In this document: piece after piece, positions 7,980 through 17,038 of the stretch | Layout of the letters: each line of letters starts with the position of its first letter | Position numbering within the stretch: the stretch's first letter is position 1 | NCBI RefSeq assembly: GCF_013403245.1 | Contig: NZ_JACBNQ010000008.1 | Coordinates: forward strand, 62,001 to 126,000 | Source: Sedimentibacter hydroxybenzoicus DSM 7310 | GTDB lineage: Bacteria > Bacillota > Clostridia > Tissierellales > Sedimentibacteraceae | Length of the DNA stretch: 64,000 nucleotides | Direction of reading: 5' to 3' | The notes under the pieces: model-generated | What the model was told of the DNA's origin: nothing | What the model saw: the letters and a program-made list of their open reading frames with translations, nothing else | Database searches by the model: none | Program-made: the position numbers and the translations under genes

Positions 7980-9382
7980 TTTACACCCTGTCTCGTATCT
8001 TCCAGCATTATCCCCTTTTCTAACAGCTCTGCTCTTATAGAATCGGCTAACTGGTAATCTTTATTCTTTTTGGCTTCCTGTCTTTTTTGAATCGCTTCTT
8101 CGATGTACTCAGCCATACCATCACGAACACCATCATCGCTCTCATCTTCTTTTAATAAGTCCAAAGACAAGACTTGTTCAAAATCTTCAATTAACTTTAT
8201 CTTTTCATCATTAGTAACATCATCTGCTTTTAGCATGTTGAACAAAACAGTCAGCGCATTAGCGGTGTTTAAATCATCTTCGATACATTTTTTAAATTCA
8301 TCCTTTATTTTAACTGCTGCTTCGCTTAATTCATCTGCTCCGGCTGAATCAGTATTTTCCTTTAATGCTTTAACTCTGTTTTTCAATTTTAAATATGCAT
8401 TTTCGGCAGATGCCAGTGAATCAAATGAAAATGCAAGCTGTTTTCTGTAATGAGAGTTTAATACAAAATATCTGTAGGACAGAGGATTAAATCCTTTTTT
8501 CTCCAACAGCGCCAAGGTTAAAAACTCACCGCTTGATTTACTCATTTTCCCTTCGTTATCAATTAAAAATTCACCATGCCACCAATATTTAACCCATTGC
8601 TTGCCTGTATAGCTTTCAGTCTGTGCAATTTCGTTAGTATGGTGAACAGGAATGTGGTCGACACCGCCGCAGTGTATATCCATTTGATCTCCCAGATTGG
8701 TTAAGCTGATAACCGAGCATTCGATATGCCAGCCGGGATAACCTACTCCCCATGGAGAATCCCACTTCATTGCCTGATTTTCAAACTTTGACTTGGTAAA
8801 CCACAAAACAAAGTCCTGGGGATTTCTTTTTGCTTCATCGACAGAAACCTCATCTCTTGAAGCAATCCTTAATTGCTCTAAATCCATACCTGAAAGCTTC
8901 GTATAATTATCTACCTTGGTTATATCAAAATATACATTACCATTGGCAAAATAAGTATATCCCTTTTCCTCCAATGTCTTTATAAAGTCTATGTACTTGT
9001 CGATATAATCCGTAGCTTTCGCCACAATATCCGGTTTTTTTATATTTAATTTTTCAATATCTGTAAAAAATGCATCAGTATAATGCTGAGCAATTTCCCA
9101 AACGGTTTTATTTTCTCTTTTTGCACCCTTAAGCATTTTATCTTCACCATCATCTGCATCTGATTCAAGGTGTCCCACGTCGGTTATATTCATAACTCTT
9201 TTAACGGGGTATCCGACATATCTCAAGGTTTTTTCAAGTACATCCTCATGTATGTACATCCTTAAATTACCTAAGTGAGCGTAGTTATAAACGGTTGGCC
9301 CGCATGTGTATATCTTTACCATATTTTCATCTATAGGTTTAAAATCCTCAATTTTTCTTGAAAGTGTATTATAAAGTTTCAT
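7961..9382 (-). CDS. cysS: Cysteinyl-tRNA synthetase
   Basis: Class I synthetase charging tRNA-Cys. The 473-residue protein has the HIGH-type motif in YTCGPTVYNYAHLGNLR, zinc-site residues in GWHIECSVIS, and KMSKS in EGKMSKSSGEF (about 275). It heads the cysS-mrnC-rlmB-yacP operon. No T-box leader is visible in the short upstream region; instead a GGATCTCAG-type repeat lies between promoter and gene. Confidence 0.97.
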   Translation of the reverse strand: MKLYNTLSRKIEDFKPIDENMVKIYTCGPTVYNYAHLGNLRMYIHEDVLEKTLRYVGYPVKRVMNITDVGHLESDADDGEDKMLKGAKRENKTVWEIAQHYTDAFFTDIEKLNIKKPDIVAKATDYIDKYIDFIKTLEEKGYTYFANGNVYFDITKVDNYTKLSGMDLEQLRIASRDEVSVDEAKRNPQDFVLWFTKSKFENQAMKWDSPWGVGYPGWHIECSVISLTNLGDQMDIHCGGVDHIPVHHTNEIAQTESYTGKQWVKYWWHGEFLIDNEGKMSKSSGEFLTLALLEKKGFNPLSYRYFVLNSHYRKQLAFSFDSLASAENAYLKLKNRVKALKENTDSAGADELSEAAVKIKDEFKKCIEDDLNTANALTVLFNMLKADDVTNDEKIKLIEDFEQVLSLDLLKEDESDDGVRDGMAEYIEEAIQKRQEAKKNKDYQLADSIRAELLEKGIMLEDTRQGVNWKRIN

Positions 9383-9415
9383 AAAAATTTCTCCTTATTA
9401 TTTCATTTACTCCGC

Positions 9416-9463
9416 ATTCGTCATCCTGAACGATAGTGAAGGATCTCAGCACTTGATGACAAT
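9416..9463. repeat. Interspersed repeat, GTCATCCTGA/GGATCTCAG family
   Basis: GTCATCCTGAACGATAGTG followed by AAGGATCTCAG lies in the cysS leader. Related copies are at 13709-13772, 28280-28307, 33522-33588, 55111-55208 and 62366-62441. Confidence 0.65.
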
Positions 9464-9499
9464 AACGAAGTATACTTAGGCAACTTCTATATAGTATTC

Positions 9500-9528
9500 A
9501 TTATATTATAGGTAAAAGATAGTATCAA
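9500..9528 (-). promoter_or_regulatory. Sigma-A promoter of the cysS operon
   Basis: TTGATA (9523-9528), 17-base spacer and perfect TATAAT (9500-9505) lie about 120 bases upstream of cysS. Confidence 0.75.
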
Positions 9529-9582
9529 GCTATTTTTCATGCTTAAGTGTAATATAACTGTAACGGTTAATTTGTCGAACAA

Positions 9583-9591
9583 TGGTATAAT
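9583..9591 (+). promoter_or_regulatory. Extended -10 promoter of the amidase gene
   Basis: TGGTATAAT is a TG-N-TATAAT extended -10 box about 28 bases upstream of the amidase start; no good -35 box is present. Confidence 0.5.
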
Positions 9592-9619
9592 GTGCGTATA
9601 CATATTACAGGAGGACGGC

Positions 9620-11029
9620 ATGAAAAAAGTATTAGCTTTTGTCATTTTAACATTAATCCTTTCAATTTCTTTTGCATATGCACAAACAGGGTATACGAAT
9701 ATTTCAAGCATTGCACTATACAACGATACGGATTATTCTTCCAAAATTAATGACACTCTTAAAATAAGCACTAAACTACATATATTAAATGAAACCGAAG
9801 ATTGGTACTATGTTAAAACAACAAGCGGCAATACAGGATGGATAGAAAAATATTTCGTTACTGTACCTTCACAAAGGTTTGTTGTCAATAATACAAACAA
9901 TCAAATTAATATAAGAACGTCACCTACCACAAGTGCAAAGGCTGTAGGTCAATTGGCTCCCGGAGAAAAGATTAAATACGTTGATACGTATCACAGCTGG
10001 CATATAATTGAATTCGGCGGTGACGAATGCTACATAGCAAGCTGGCTGACCGATATAGAATATGCCGCTTCACAGGAAATAATATTATTATATGATACAA
10101 TAAATATTCGTGACAATGCATCCACAAGCAGCAATGTGATTGCACAAGGAAACAAAAACGATACATACAAAGTAACAGGCGAAAAAAACGGATGGCTTCA
10201 AATAAGGCTTCCTGACGGTAAAATCGGCTATGTGGCAGGATGGCTGACATCCTACGACAGCAATTATTTTTCTGAAGGCAGTCAGGGCCATAAAAAAACA
10301 ACTGATGAATTAAACCTGAGAACCGGACCATCTGTTAACAATAGCAGGATAACAACTCTTAAAAGTGGAGAATCCATAACGGTTGTAGAAACTGTTGACG
10401 GATGGAGCAAGGTCGTTGCAAATAATGGAATAATCGGATGGGTAAATGATTATTACCTGAAGGATGTATATCCCCTGTCAGGAAAAGTGATACTGCTTGA
10501 TCCGGGTCATGGAGGAAAAGACCCCGGAGCAATAAGTTTTTCGGGTAAATATGAAAAACATATAAACCTTGAGGTTACAAACAAGCTGAAAAACGCTTTA
10601 GAAGCATTAGGTGCAAAGGTGCATATGACAAGAAACAGCGATACATACATAGCCAATAAGGAAAGAGGCAGAATGGCTGACAGATTAAATGTGGACATAT
10701 TTCTGTCAATTCACCACAATTCTTTAAACAACAGTGACTACTTTGGACTTTCAACATATTACAACACCATTAAGTACAAAAGTCCATCACAGGGTTATAA
10801 TTTAGCCGAAGCAATTTACTTAAATGCAATAACCATTAACGGTGTTTACAGAGACGGTATACTTGATAGAAATTTTGAAGTGTTGAGAGAAACAAACAGG
10901 CCTGCTGCTTTGATAGAAATCGGATTTATGTCAAATCCTCAGGAAGAAATGAATATCCATAACGTAAGCTTCCAGAACGTAATGGTGGAAAAAATATCAA
11001 ACGGAATAGTGGATTACTTCCAACAATAG
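9620..11029 (+). CDS. N-acetylmuramoyl-L-alanine amidase with four SH3b domains
   Basis: A secreted peptidoglycan hydrolase cleaving the amide bond between MurNAc and the stem peptide. A signal peptide (about residues 1-23, ending SFAYAQ) is followed by four bacterial SH3 domains (about 25-80, 83-143, 148-208, 225-283) that should bind the wall. The C-terminal Amidase_3 domain has ILLDPGHGGKDPGA, FLSIHHNSLNN and ALIEIGFMSN, which supply the zinc ligands and the catalytic Glu. The ATG at 9620 follows a CAGGAGG site; an upstream in-frame start at 9539 has none. A 32-bp perfect palindrome follows the stop and may terminate it. Confidence 0.94.
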   Translation: MKKVLAFVILTLILSISFAYAQTGYTNISSIALYNDTDYSSKINDTLKISTKLHILNETEDWYYVKTTSGNTGWIEKYFVTVPSQRFVVNNTNNQINIRTSPTTSAKAVGQLAPGEKIKYVDTYHSWHIIEFGGDECYIASWLTDIEYAASQEIILLYDTINIRDNASTSSNVIAQGNKNDTYKVTGEKNGWLQIRLPDGKIGYVAGWLTSYDSNYFSEGSQGHKKTTDELNLRTGPSVNNSRITTLKSGESITVVETVDGWSKVVANNGIIGWVNDYYLKDVYPLSGKVILLDPGHGGKDPGAISFSGKYEKHINLEVTNKLKNALEALGAKVHMTRNSDTYIANKERGRMADRLNVDIFLSIHHNSLNNSDYFGLSTYYNTIKYKSPSQGYNLAEAIYLNAITINGVYRDGILDRNFEVLRETNRPAALIEIGFMSNPQEEMNIHNVSFQNVMVEKISNGIVDYFQQ

Positions 11030-11030
11030 A

Positions 11031-11100
11031 GACCCAGAGGGGACGGTTCTTTTTGGGTCAACAAAAATGTTGACCCAAAAAGAACCGTCCCCTCTGGGTC
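11031..11100. repeat. Perfect 32-bp inverted repeat (GGGGACGGTTC type)
   Basis: Arms 11031-11062 and 11069-11100 are perfect inverted copies around a six-base loop (AAAAAT). The arm contains AGAGGGGACGGTTC. It fills the 73-base gap between the convergent amidase and patatin genes and could act as a two-way terminator, though no clear T run follows. Confidence 0.85.
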
Positions 11101-11102
11101 TG

Positions 11103-12314
11103 TTATAAGAACAATGTTGTGAAAACCTCGGCTACCAAATCATCCTTCACTGCCAAAGACAATAATTTGTTGTGCTTTATGAAATCCGGGATGCTTTTAG
11201 TAAATTTAACAGGATTTTTTCTGAATTCACCAATAACTAAATCGAAAAACTCAAGAGAATTATAAATATTGAATTTTTCAATTCCTAATTTTTCAGCGAT
11301 TCTTTCAGCCAGTCTTATGCAAATATCCTCATAATCGGCCCTTCCCTTCATATCTAAGATAGACTCCAACCTTGGAAGTATCTTTTCAAAAAGCATGCGG
11401 TCCACGCTGATATCCTCAAAGCCTAAGGTTCTTCCTACCGTTTCTATCCTATCCTTATTTGATATCATGAAATTCATCAAAAGCTCAATGAAATCCCCTT
11501 CGTAGGGAACACAGTAATACCTGAAGCCCTTCAGCTTTTTAAATACCTTAATGGTATCATAGTAACCAAGCTTTATCAGTTCATCAGCTCTTTCGCGGTT
11601 AAAATCGAGCGCTTCAAGCATACTTCCCAGACTTCCGTCCGCCGGCTGAATATATGTAATTCTTACATCCTTATTTCTGACCTTTCTGACAATACCCACA
11701 GCCATGGTTCTCACTGCTATTATGTCTGTATATCCCTTATTTACGAGCATGCTTATAGGAAGGTTGTTATAAAAGCCACCGTCCAGATATTTTTTACCGT
11801 CAACTTCCTCTATTCTAAAGGCGGGAAGATTGGCGCTGGCTATTAAAAATTCTGTCAACTTTCCTTCAGGTATATCTTCCTTATAAAGCTCCACAGGTTT
11901 TTTGTCGGTCAGATTTACTGTCACAATACCATAATCGATGGTCGAATTCCGTATTTTGTCTTCATCAATATATGTATCAAACAGCACTCGGATTTTTGAT
12001 GTATCTAAGCCGCGGTTATTCAAAATTTCCTTAGATTGATGAAGTAAATAAGAAAAATTAATTTCATGAAGATTAAAATGCTTTAAATCAACTATTGCTT
12101 TTTCATCAATGTCAAATAGTTCATAAGAATTGATGCTGTACCAAATTTTTTCTAACAAGTCATAATCATCTTGTACCATCATAGCACCATTAATGGCTCC
12201 GATAGATGTACCTGCAATTCCCCCTATTTCAATATTTAATTCTTTTAATGCCTTATATGCCCCAACATGATAAGCGCCCTTTGCGCCTCCGCCTTCTAAT
12301 ACTAATCCGTACAT
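11103..12314 (-). CDS. Patatin-like phospholipase family protein
   Basis: A serine lipid acyl hydrolase of the RssA/patatin type. The 403-residue protein has the oxyanion loop LEGGGAKGAYHVGAYKAL at the N terminus, the nucleophile elbow GTSIG (about residue 39-43) and the catalytic Asp motif DGGFYNNLP (about 178). The C-terminal 150 residues show no recognised domain. It begins three bases after the upstream ACT-domain gene and is probably cotranscribed. The substrate is unknown. Confidence 0.9.
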   Translation of the reverse strand: MYGLVLEGGGAKGAYHVGAYKALKELNIEIGGIAGTSIGAINGAMMVQDDYDLLEKIWYSINSYELFDIDEKAIVDLKHFNLHEINFSYLLHQSKEILNNRGLDTSKIRVLFDTYIDEDKIRNSTIDYGIVTVNLTDKKPVELYKEDIPEGKLTEFLIASANLPAFRIEEVDGKKYLDGGFYNNLPISMLVNKGYTDIIAVRTMAVGIVRKVRNKDVRITYIQPADGSLGSMLEALDFNRERADELIKLGYYDTIKVFKKLKGFRYYCVPYEGDFIELLMNFMISNKDRIETVGRTLGFEDISVDRMLFEKILPRLESILDMKGRADYEDICIRLAERIAEKLGIEKFNIYNSLEFFDLVIGEFRKNPVKFTKSIPDFIKHNKLLSLAVKDDLVAEVFTTLFL

Positions 12315-12317
12315 TTT

Positions 12318-12755
12318 TTACTCCACAGATAATAGTTTAACAGAACTTACACCCTTTAATTTTTTTAAATCTGCAATAATATCATCAATCGGTTTTCCGA
12401 TATCAGAAATATCAAGCGACAAATTTACAGATGCCTTGCCGTTAATGGGTATACTTTGATTGATGGTGAGAATATTTACATTTTCTTGCGACATATAATT
12501 TAATACACTTGACAAAATTCCTTTTTCGTGTCTTAGCATCATAGAAATTACTGCTTTTCTGCCTATTGAATTTTCGTCGGGAGAAAATACGTAATCCTTG
12601 TATTTATAATATGTGCTTCTGCTGATTCCAACTATTTTAACCGCCTCGCTGATACCCTTGACGCTGCCGTTATTAATTAGATTTCTTGCCTCAATAACCT
12701 TATCATATACATCCGGTAATATTTTTTTGCTGACAATTAAATACTTTTTCAACAT
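12318..12755 (-). CDS. ACT domain-containing regulatory protein (PheB-like)
   Basis: The 145-residue protein has an N-terminal helix-turn-helix-like segment (ISEAVKIVGISRSTYYKYKD) and a C-terminal ACT domain (RHEKGILSSVLNYMSQENVN onward). This is the architecture of the PheB/UPF0735 family, which usually lies beside thrB and hom, as here. ACT domains bind amino acids, so it may sense one and affect threonine or branched-chain synthesis. The ATG at 12755 follows GAGGTGG. It starts 17 bases after thrB. Confidence 0.88.
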   Translation of the reverse strand: MLKKYLIVSKKILPDVYDKVIEARNLINNGSVKGISEAVKIVGISRSTYYKYKDYVFSPDENSIGRKAVISMMLRHEKGILSSVLNYMSQENVNILTINQSIPINGKASVNLSLDISDIGKPIDDIIADLKKLKGVSSVKLLSVE

Positions 12756-12772
12756 ACATCCACCTCTCAATT

Positions 12773-13657
12773 TTATTTTATGATTACACCTGATCTATCT
12801 GCGTTTAAAAATTTTATATCCCATTTGTTTTTCAAATACCTCGTACTATTTTCCATATTTTTTATAAAATCAGGGTCATTGGTTATATTCATTAAGGTTG
12901 GACCCGAGCCGCTGATAAAAAATGCGTGAGAGCCATTTTCCAAACAGATTTTTTTAACCTCATCATATTCAGATATTAAGGTTTTTCTGTATTGCTGATG
13001 CAACATATCCTTTAAGCTGACACTTATTAATTCAAAATTACCTTCTTCTAAAGCCTTTAACAAGACAGCCGTTCTTGAAACGTTAAAAATCGCATCTTTA
13101 AAAGAAACTATTGAGGGTAAAATTTTTCTTGCCTCATGGGTCGAAGTTTCAAAGTCCGGTATTAATGCACAAAATTTAATTTTGTCACTAATACTATACT
13201 TCACTGAGTAAACTCCGTTTTCAACGATGGCAGCAGTTAAACCGCCATACACCGCAGGTGCCACATTATCAGGATGCCCCTCAATCTCAACAGCAATTTT
13301 AAACAATTCATCCTTTGATAAGTTACCCTTCAATAAAGCATTTGCTCCAAAAACACCGCCAACTATACATGCCGAGCTGCTTCCCAATCCTCTGGATACA
13401 GGTATATGAGTATCCATAGTTATTTTTAACCCATATGAATTTTTTTCTAAATTTTTACCTAATAATTTTGCCGTCTTTGCAAAAGATTGATACACTAAAT
13501 TTTCTATATTTTTATATTTATCCGGGCAACCCTCAAATACCAACCCCTCATTTATTTCTTCAAATGTATACGTATTATATAAATTAAGGGCAAGTCCCAA
13601 TGTATCAAAACCGGGACCTAAATTTGCAGTTGTTGCCGGAACAGTAACCTTAACCAT
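12773..13657 (-). CDS. thrB: Homoserine kinase
   Basis: Phosphorylates homoserine for threonine synthesis. The 294-residue GHMP kinase starts MVKVTVPATTANLGPGFDTL and has the ATP-binding PVSRGLGSSSACIVGG loop (about 90-105) and the C-terminal SGSGPTLMNI motif. The ATG at 13657 follows GGAGGCTTC; an upstream in-frame start lacks a site. It lies downstream of thrC with a repeat in the 111-base gap. Confidence 0.95.
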   Translation of the reverse strand: MVKVTVPATTANLGPGFDTLGLALNLYNTYTFEEINEGLVFEGCPDKYKNIENLVYQSFAKTAKLLGKNLEKNSYGLKITMDTHIPVSRGLGSSSACIVGGVFGANALLKGNLSKDELFKIAVEIEGHPDNVAPAVYGGLTAAIVENGVYSVKYSISDKIKFCALIPDFETSTHEARKILPSIVSFKDAIFNVSRTAVLLKALEEGNFELISVSLKDMLHQQYRKTLISEYDEVKKICLENGSHAFFISGSGPTLMNITNDPDFIKNMENSTRYLKNKWDIKFLNADRSGVIIK

Positions 13658-13708
13658 GAAGCCTCCATAACAATTGATTTGCAATTAATTAGCGATGATT
13701 TATGAATG

Positions 13709-13772
13709 GAGATTCCTCACTGCGTTCGGAATGACAGTACCGTGTCGTCCTGAGCAAAGCGAAGGATCTCAT
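13709..13772. repeat. Paired interspersed repeat GAGATTCCTC...GGATCTCAT
   Basis: GAGATTCCTCACTGCGTTCG then GAATGACA, followed by CGTCCTGAGCAAAGCG and AAGGATCTCAT. Two related half-elements stand head to head between thrC and thrB, and the right end overlaps the thrC stop codon. The same arrangement in reverse lies at 33522-33588. Confidence 0.7.
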
Positions 13773-15253
13773 CTTTTAACTATCCTTCTTACGAACTCTT
13801 CCATTTCATTAATTTCACATACTTTTGTATGAATTACTTTTTTATTGTTGAGTCCTTTTAAATTTTCGGGAATAGGAACTCCTGTTTTTTCAGACAGCTC
13901 CTCCATTATTTCAAATTCATTTTTATCATTTGATCCGAACAATGATTCATAAACACTTTTCGAAAATTTATAAGGACTTGCCGTTGATAAAACTATGCTG
14001 ACGCTCTCGTCTCCCGTTTCTCTTTTGTAATCCGCAAGTGTTTTATAAGCTACAGCAGTATGAGTATCAAGAAGATAATCGTAGTTATCATATACTTCTT
14101 TAATTGTTTTCTCCGTATCTTCTTTAAAAACACATCCTGCATAAAATTCTTGATTGATTTTTTCTTTCATTTCATCGGATACTTCATATTTACCCTGAGA
14201 ATTTAATTGCTCCATCATGGCTTTAACTGCTTCATTATCCTTATTGCTCATATAATAAAGCAATCTTTCTAAATTGCTCGAAATAAGAATATCCATGGAT
14301 GGTGATATTGTTTTGTGAAATTCTCTGTTTCTGTCATATACACCTGTTTTTATAAAATCATACAATACGTTGTTTTCGTTAGAGCCACACAAAAGCTTGT
14401 TTATCGGAAGACCAAGCATTTTAGCGTAGTAACCTGCCAATATGTTGCCGAAATTTCCTGTCGGAACAGAAAAGTTAACCGCATCTCCCATGCTGATTTC
14501 TTTTTTTTCGATTAGCTGAACATATGTGTAAAAGTAATAAGCGATTTGGGGAACTAACCTTCCTATATTTATAGAATTGGCGGAAGAAAATATTTTATTG
14601 CTTTCTTCAGATTCTTTTATAAGCTTTTCATCTGTAAATATTCTTTTAACTCCTGTCTGAGCATCGTCAAAATTTCCCTTTATGGCACAAACATGGGTAT
14701 TTTTCCCCTCTTGCGTTATCATTTGAGCTTTCTGAACCTCACTGACTCCGAATTCAGGATAGAAAACCGCAATCTGGGTACCTTTTACATTCTTAAACCC
14801 TTCCAAGGCCGCTTTTCCCGTATCTCCCGAAGTCGCGGTAAGAATTATAATTTCTCCGTCTACATCATTCATTTCATAGGATGTTGTCATCAAATGCGGA
14901 AGGATTGAAAGTGCCACATCTTTAAATGCAGATGTGGGGCCGTGGAACAATTCCGTTATAAACGAATCACCGACCTTTACAACAGGAGTAATTTCATCCT
15001 TGCTGAATTTTTCAGTGTATGCCGTTTTCACACATTCCTTTATTTTAGATGCAGGTATATCATCAAGCATGAATCCAATAATTATTTCCGCAATTTCTAT
15101 ATAATTTTTGCCGGTTAAGCTTTCTATATCAACACATTTATCAATGTCCCTTAAAACAAATAAACCGCCGTCCTCAGCGATGCCCTTCAACACTGCTTTT
15201 GAAGCAGTTGTTTTTAAATTTGAATTCCTTGTGCTTTCATAACTCTTAAACAT
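13769..15253 (-). CDS. thrC: Threonine synthase
   Basis: PLP enzyme converting phosphohomoserine to threonine. The 494-residue protein is the longer (yeast/E. coli-like) class: N-terminal YESTRNSNLKTTASKAVLKG, PLP-lysine motif HGPTSAFKDVALS (about 105) and phosphate loop TATSGDTGKAALEGF. The ATG at 15253 has GGAGGGATT before it; an in-frame upstream start at 15271 would overlap that site. It heads thrC-thrB-ACT-patatin from a promoter at 15286-15314. Confidence 0.96.
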   Translation of the reverse strand: MFKSYESTRNSNLKTTASKAVLKGIAEDGGLFVLRDIDKCVDIESLTGKNYIEIAEIIIGFMLDDIPASKIKECVKTAYTEKFSKDEITPVVKVGDSFITELFHGPTSAFKDVALSILPHLMTTSYEMNDVDGEIIILTATSGDTGKAALEGFKNVKGTQIAVFYPEFGVSEVQKAQMITQEGKNTHVCAIKGNFDDAQTGVKRIFTDEKLIKESEESNKIFSSANSINIGRLVPQIAYYFYTYVQLIEKKEISMGDAVNFSVPTGNFGNILAGYYAKMLGLPINKLLCGSNENNVLYDFIKTGVYDRNREFHKTISPSMDILISSNLERLLYYMSNKDNEAVKAMMEQLNSQGKYEVSDEMKEKINQEFYAGCVFKEDTEKTIKEVYDNYDYLLDTHTAVAYKTLADYKRETGDESVSIVLSTASPYKFSKSVYESLFGSNDKNEFEIMEELSEKTGVPIPENLKGLNNKKVIHTKVCEINEMEEFVRRIVKR

Positions 15254-15285
15254 AATCCCTCCGCTGCCCATAGTGATAATAATAT

Positions 15286-15314
15286 ATAATATACTGTTCT
15301 CAGAATAATTACAA
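15286..15314 (-). promoter_or_regulatory. Sigma-A promoter of thrC
   Basis: TTGTAA (15309-15314), 17-base spacer, TATTAT (15286-15291). It is divergent from the dxr promoter. Confidence 0.6.
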
Positions 15315-15361
15315 GTGTTTTTTTAATGAAACACATTACCAGGCATGTCAACAAGAAATAA

Positions 15362-15389
15362 TTGCAATAAGTCATAATTGTGATAAAAT
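15362..15389 (+). promoter_or_regulatory. Sigma-A promoter of dxr
   Basis: TTGCAA (15362-15367), 16-base spacer, TAAAAT (15384-15389), 30 bases upstream of the dxr start. Confidence 0.6.
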
Positions 15390-15419
15390 AATAATAGATA
15401 ACACCAAAAGGAGTCACCT

Positions 15420-16580
15420 ATGAAATACATAAGTATACTTGGTTCAACAGGTTCCATAGGAACACAGACATTGGACGTAGTAAGAGAGCATGCAGGAAAC
15501 TTAAAGGTATGTGCCATTACCGGAAATAATAATATAGAGCTGCTGAAAGAACAAATAATAGAATTTGAGCCGGAGCTCTGCTCTGTTATGAGCGAAGAAA
15601 AAGCATTGACTTTGAAGAAAATGCTTCCAAAGGATTGTAAAACAGACATATCCTTTGGTATGGACGGTCTCATGCAAGCAGCAGAATTTGAAAAAAGTGA
15701 AATAGCAGTTACTGCTATTTCAGGTATGATAGGATTAAAACCAACGGTTGCAGCTATAAAAAAGCATAAAAAAATTGCACTAGCCAACAAGGAAACATTG
15801 GTTACGGGCGGCAGCTACATAATGGACTTAGCCAAAAAATACAACTCTCAAATAATCCCTGTGGACAGCGAACACAGCGCTATTTTTCAGTGCTTAATGG
15901 CAAATGAATATAGATCTGTCAATAAAATATTGCTGACGGCTTCAGGCGGACCGTTCAGAGGTAAGGATACCGAATATTTAAAAAATGTAACTGTAGAGGA
16001 TGCTTTAAAGCATCCAAATTGGTCAATGGGTAAAAAAATTACAATAGATTCGGCAACCTTAATGAACAAAGGCTTAGAGGTAATCGAAGCAAAGTTTTTA
16101 TTTGACATAGAGCCGGAGCAGATAGAGGTTCTTGTCCACCCCCAGAGCATCATACATTCGGGAGTTGAATTTATAGACCATTCCACAATTGCACAGCTTG
16201 GACTTCCTGACATGAGGGTTCCTATACAATTTGCTTTGTTTTATCCGGAACGTATTCATAACAGCTACAAAAGTCTGTCACTTACGGATATAGGTAATTT
16301 AACATTTGAAAAACCGGATATGGAAGTGTTTAAATGCCTAAGGCTGGCTTTCGATGCTTTAAAAGCAGGAGGTACTATGCCGGCAGTATTAAACGCATCA
16401 AATGAAGTATGTGTCGATTTATTTTTAAATAAAAAAATAAGTTTCCTCGATATAGGAAACATAAATGAACAGGTTATGCTAAAACACTCTTCCGTAAAAA
16501 TTGATTCAATAGAAACAATCTTAGAAGCCGAAGAGTGGACAAGGCAAACTATAGGTTCGCTAATGAATATTGAACATTGA
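15420..16580 (+). CDS. dxr: 1-deoxy-D-xylulose 5-phosphate reductoisomerase
   Basis: Second step of the MEP isoprenoid pathway, making 2-C-methylerythritol 4-phosphate with NADPH. The 386-residue protein has the NADPH loop LGSTGSIGTQTLDVV at the N terminus, the metal/substrate motif PVDSEHSAIFQCL (about 145), SATLMNKGLEVIEAKFLF and HPQSIIHSGVEFID. AGGAG precedes the ATG. It is alone here, not in the usual uppS-cdsA-dxr-rseP operon, and has its own promoter and terminator. Confidence 0.97.
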   Translation: MKYISILGSTGSIGTQTLDVVREHAGNLKVCAITGNNNIELLKEQIIEFEPELCSVMSEEKALTLKKMLPKDCKTDISFGMDGLMQAAEFEKSEIAVTAISGMIGLKPTVAAIKKHKKIALANKETLVTGGSYIMDLAKKYNSQIIPVDSEHSAIFQCLMANEYRSVNKILLTASGGPFRGKDTEYLKNVTVEDALKHPNWSMGKKITIDSATLMNKGLEVIEAKFLFDIEPEQIEVLVHPQSIIHSGVEFIDHSTIAQLGLPDMRVPIQFALFYPERIHNSYKSLSLTDIGNLTFEKPDMEVFKCLRLAFDALKAGGTMPAVLNASNEVCVDLFLNKKISFLDIGNINEQVMLKHSSVKIDSIETILEAEEWTRQTIGSLMNIEH

Positions 16581-16599
16581 ATATTGAACAGTTTCTGAC

Positions 16600-16624
16600 A
16601 GAACGCTGAGGCGTTCTTTTTTTT
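16600..16624 (+). terminator. Intrinsic terminator of dxr
   Basis: AGAACGC TGAG GCGTTCT hairpin followed by a run of T, 20 bases after the dxr stop codon. Confidence 0.85.
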
Positions 16625-16684
16625 GTAATAAAAGAGAGAAGTTGTACATAATTTATAGTATATAATATTAGGGTGGTGAACTTC

Positions 16685-16957
16685 TTGACTAATTATTGGG
16701 ATCTGATTGAAAAAGATGTTGTTAATATTAAAGACGGAGAAATTATGGGTAGATTTGACGACGTGGAAATAGATACAAAAAAAGGAAAAATTATTGGCTT
16801 TTATATAGAAGAAGCAAGCAAATTTATGGGTATGCTCGGAAAGTCCAAGGCAAGAAGGATTAAATGGGAAGAAATATTAAAAATCGGTATTGATGTAATA
16901 ATCGTTAATGTCGACGATGACGTTAACAATAAGGCAATAAAAGATATGCTTGAATGA
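16685..16957 (+). CDS. YlmC/YmxH-family sporulation-associated PRC-barrel protein
   Basis: About 90 residues forming a PRC-barrel fold: KDVVNIKDGEIMGRFDDVEI, then KGKIIGFYIEEAS and the RRIKWEEILKIGIDVIIVNV strand pair. The family (YlmC/YmxH) is found in endospore formers beside sigG, as here, but its role is not established. GGGTGGTG lies six bases before the TTG at 16685, which I take as the start; GTG codons at 16673 or 16676 are alternatives. It is convergent with sigG. Confidence 0.8.
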   Translation: MTNYWDLIEKDVVNIKDGEIMGRFDDVEIDTKKGKIIGFYIEEASKFMGMLGKSKARRIKWEEILKIGIDVIIVNVDDDVNNKAIKDMLE

Positions 16958-16975
16958 TTATATATAAAATTGCCA

Positions 16976-17001
16976 AAGGATTTGTGCACGCACAAATCCT
17001 T
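16976..17001. terminator. Bidirectional hairpin between ylmC-like gene and sigG
   Basis: AAGGATTTGTGC and GCACAAATCCTT are perfect inverted arms separated by two bases. It sits between two convergent genes. A T tract is lacking, so its strength is uncertain. Confidence 0.5.
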
Positions 17002-17038
17002 CATTAACTGTTCACTGTTCATTATTCAATGTTCACTG

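Noticed and set aside
9383-9620. T-box leader for cysS
   Set aside because: No AGGGTGGNACCGCG-type T-box sequence or specifier stem is visible, and a repeat occupies much of the gap.
11031-11100. Palindrome read as an ordinary terminator only
   Set aside because: It lacks a T run on either side and its arms are far longer than needed; it is listed as a repeat, though it may also stop transcription.
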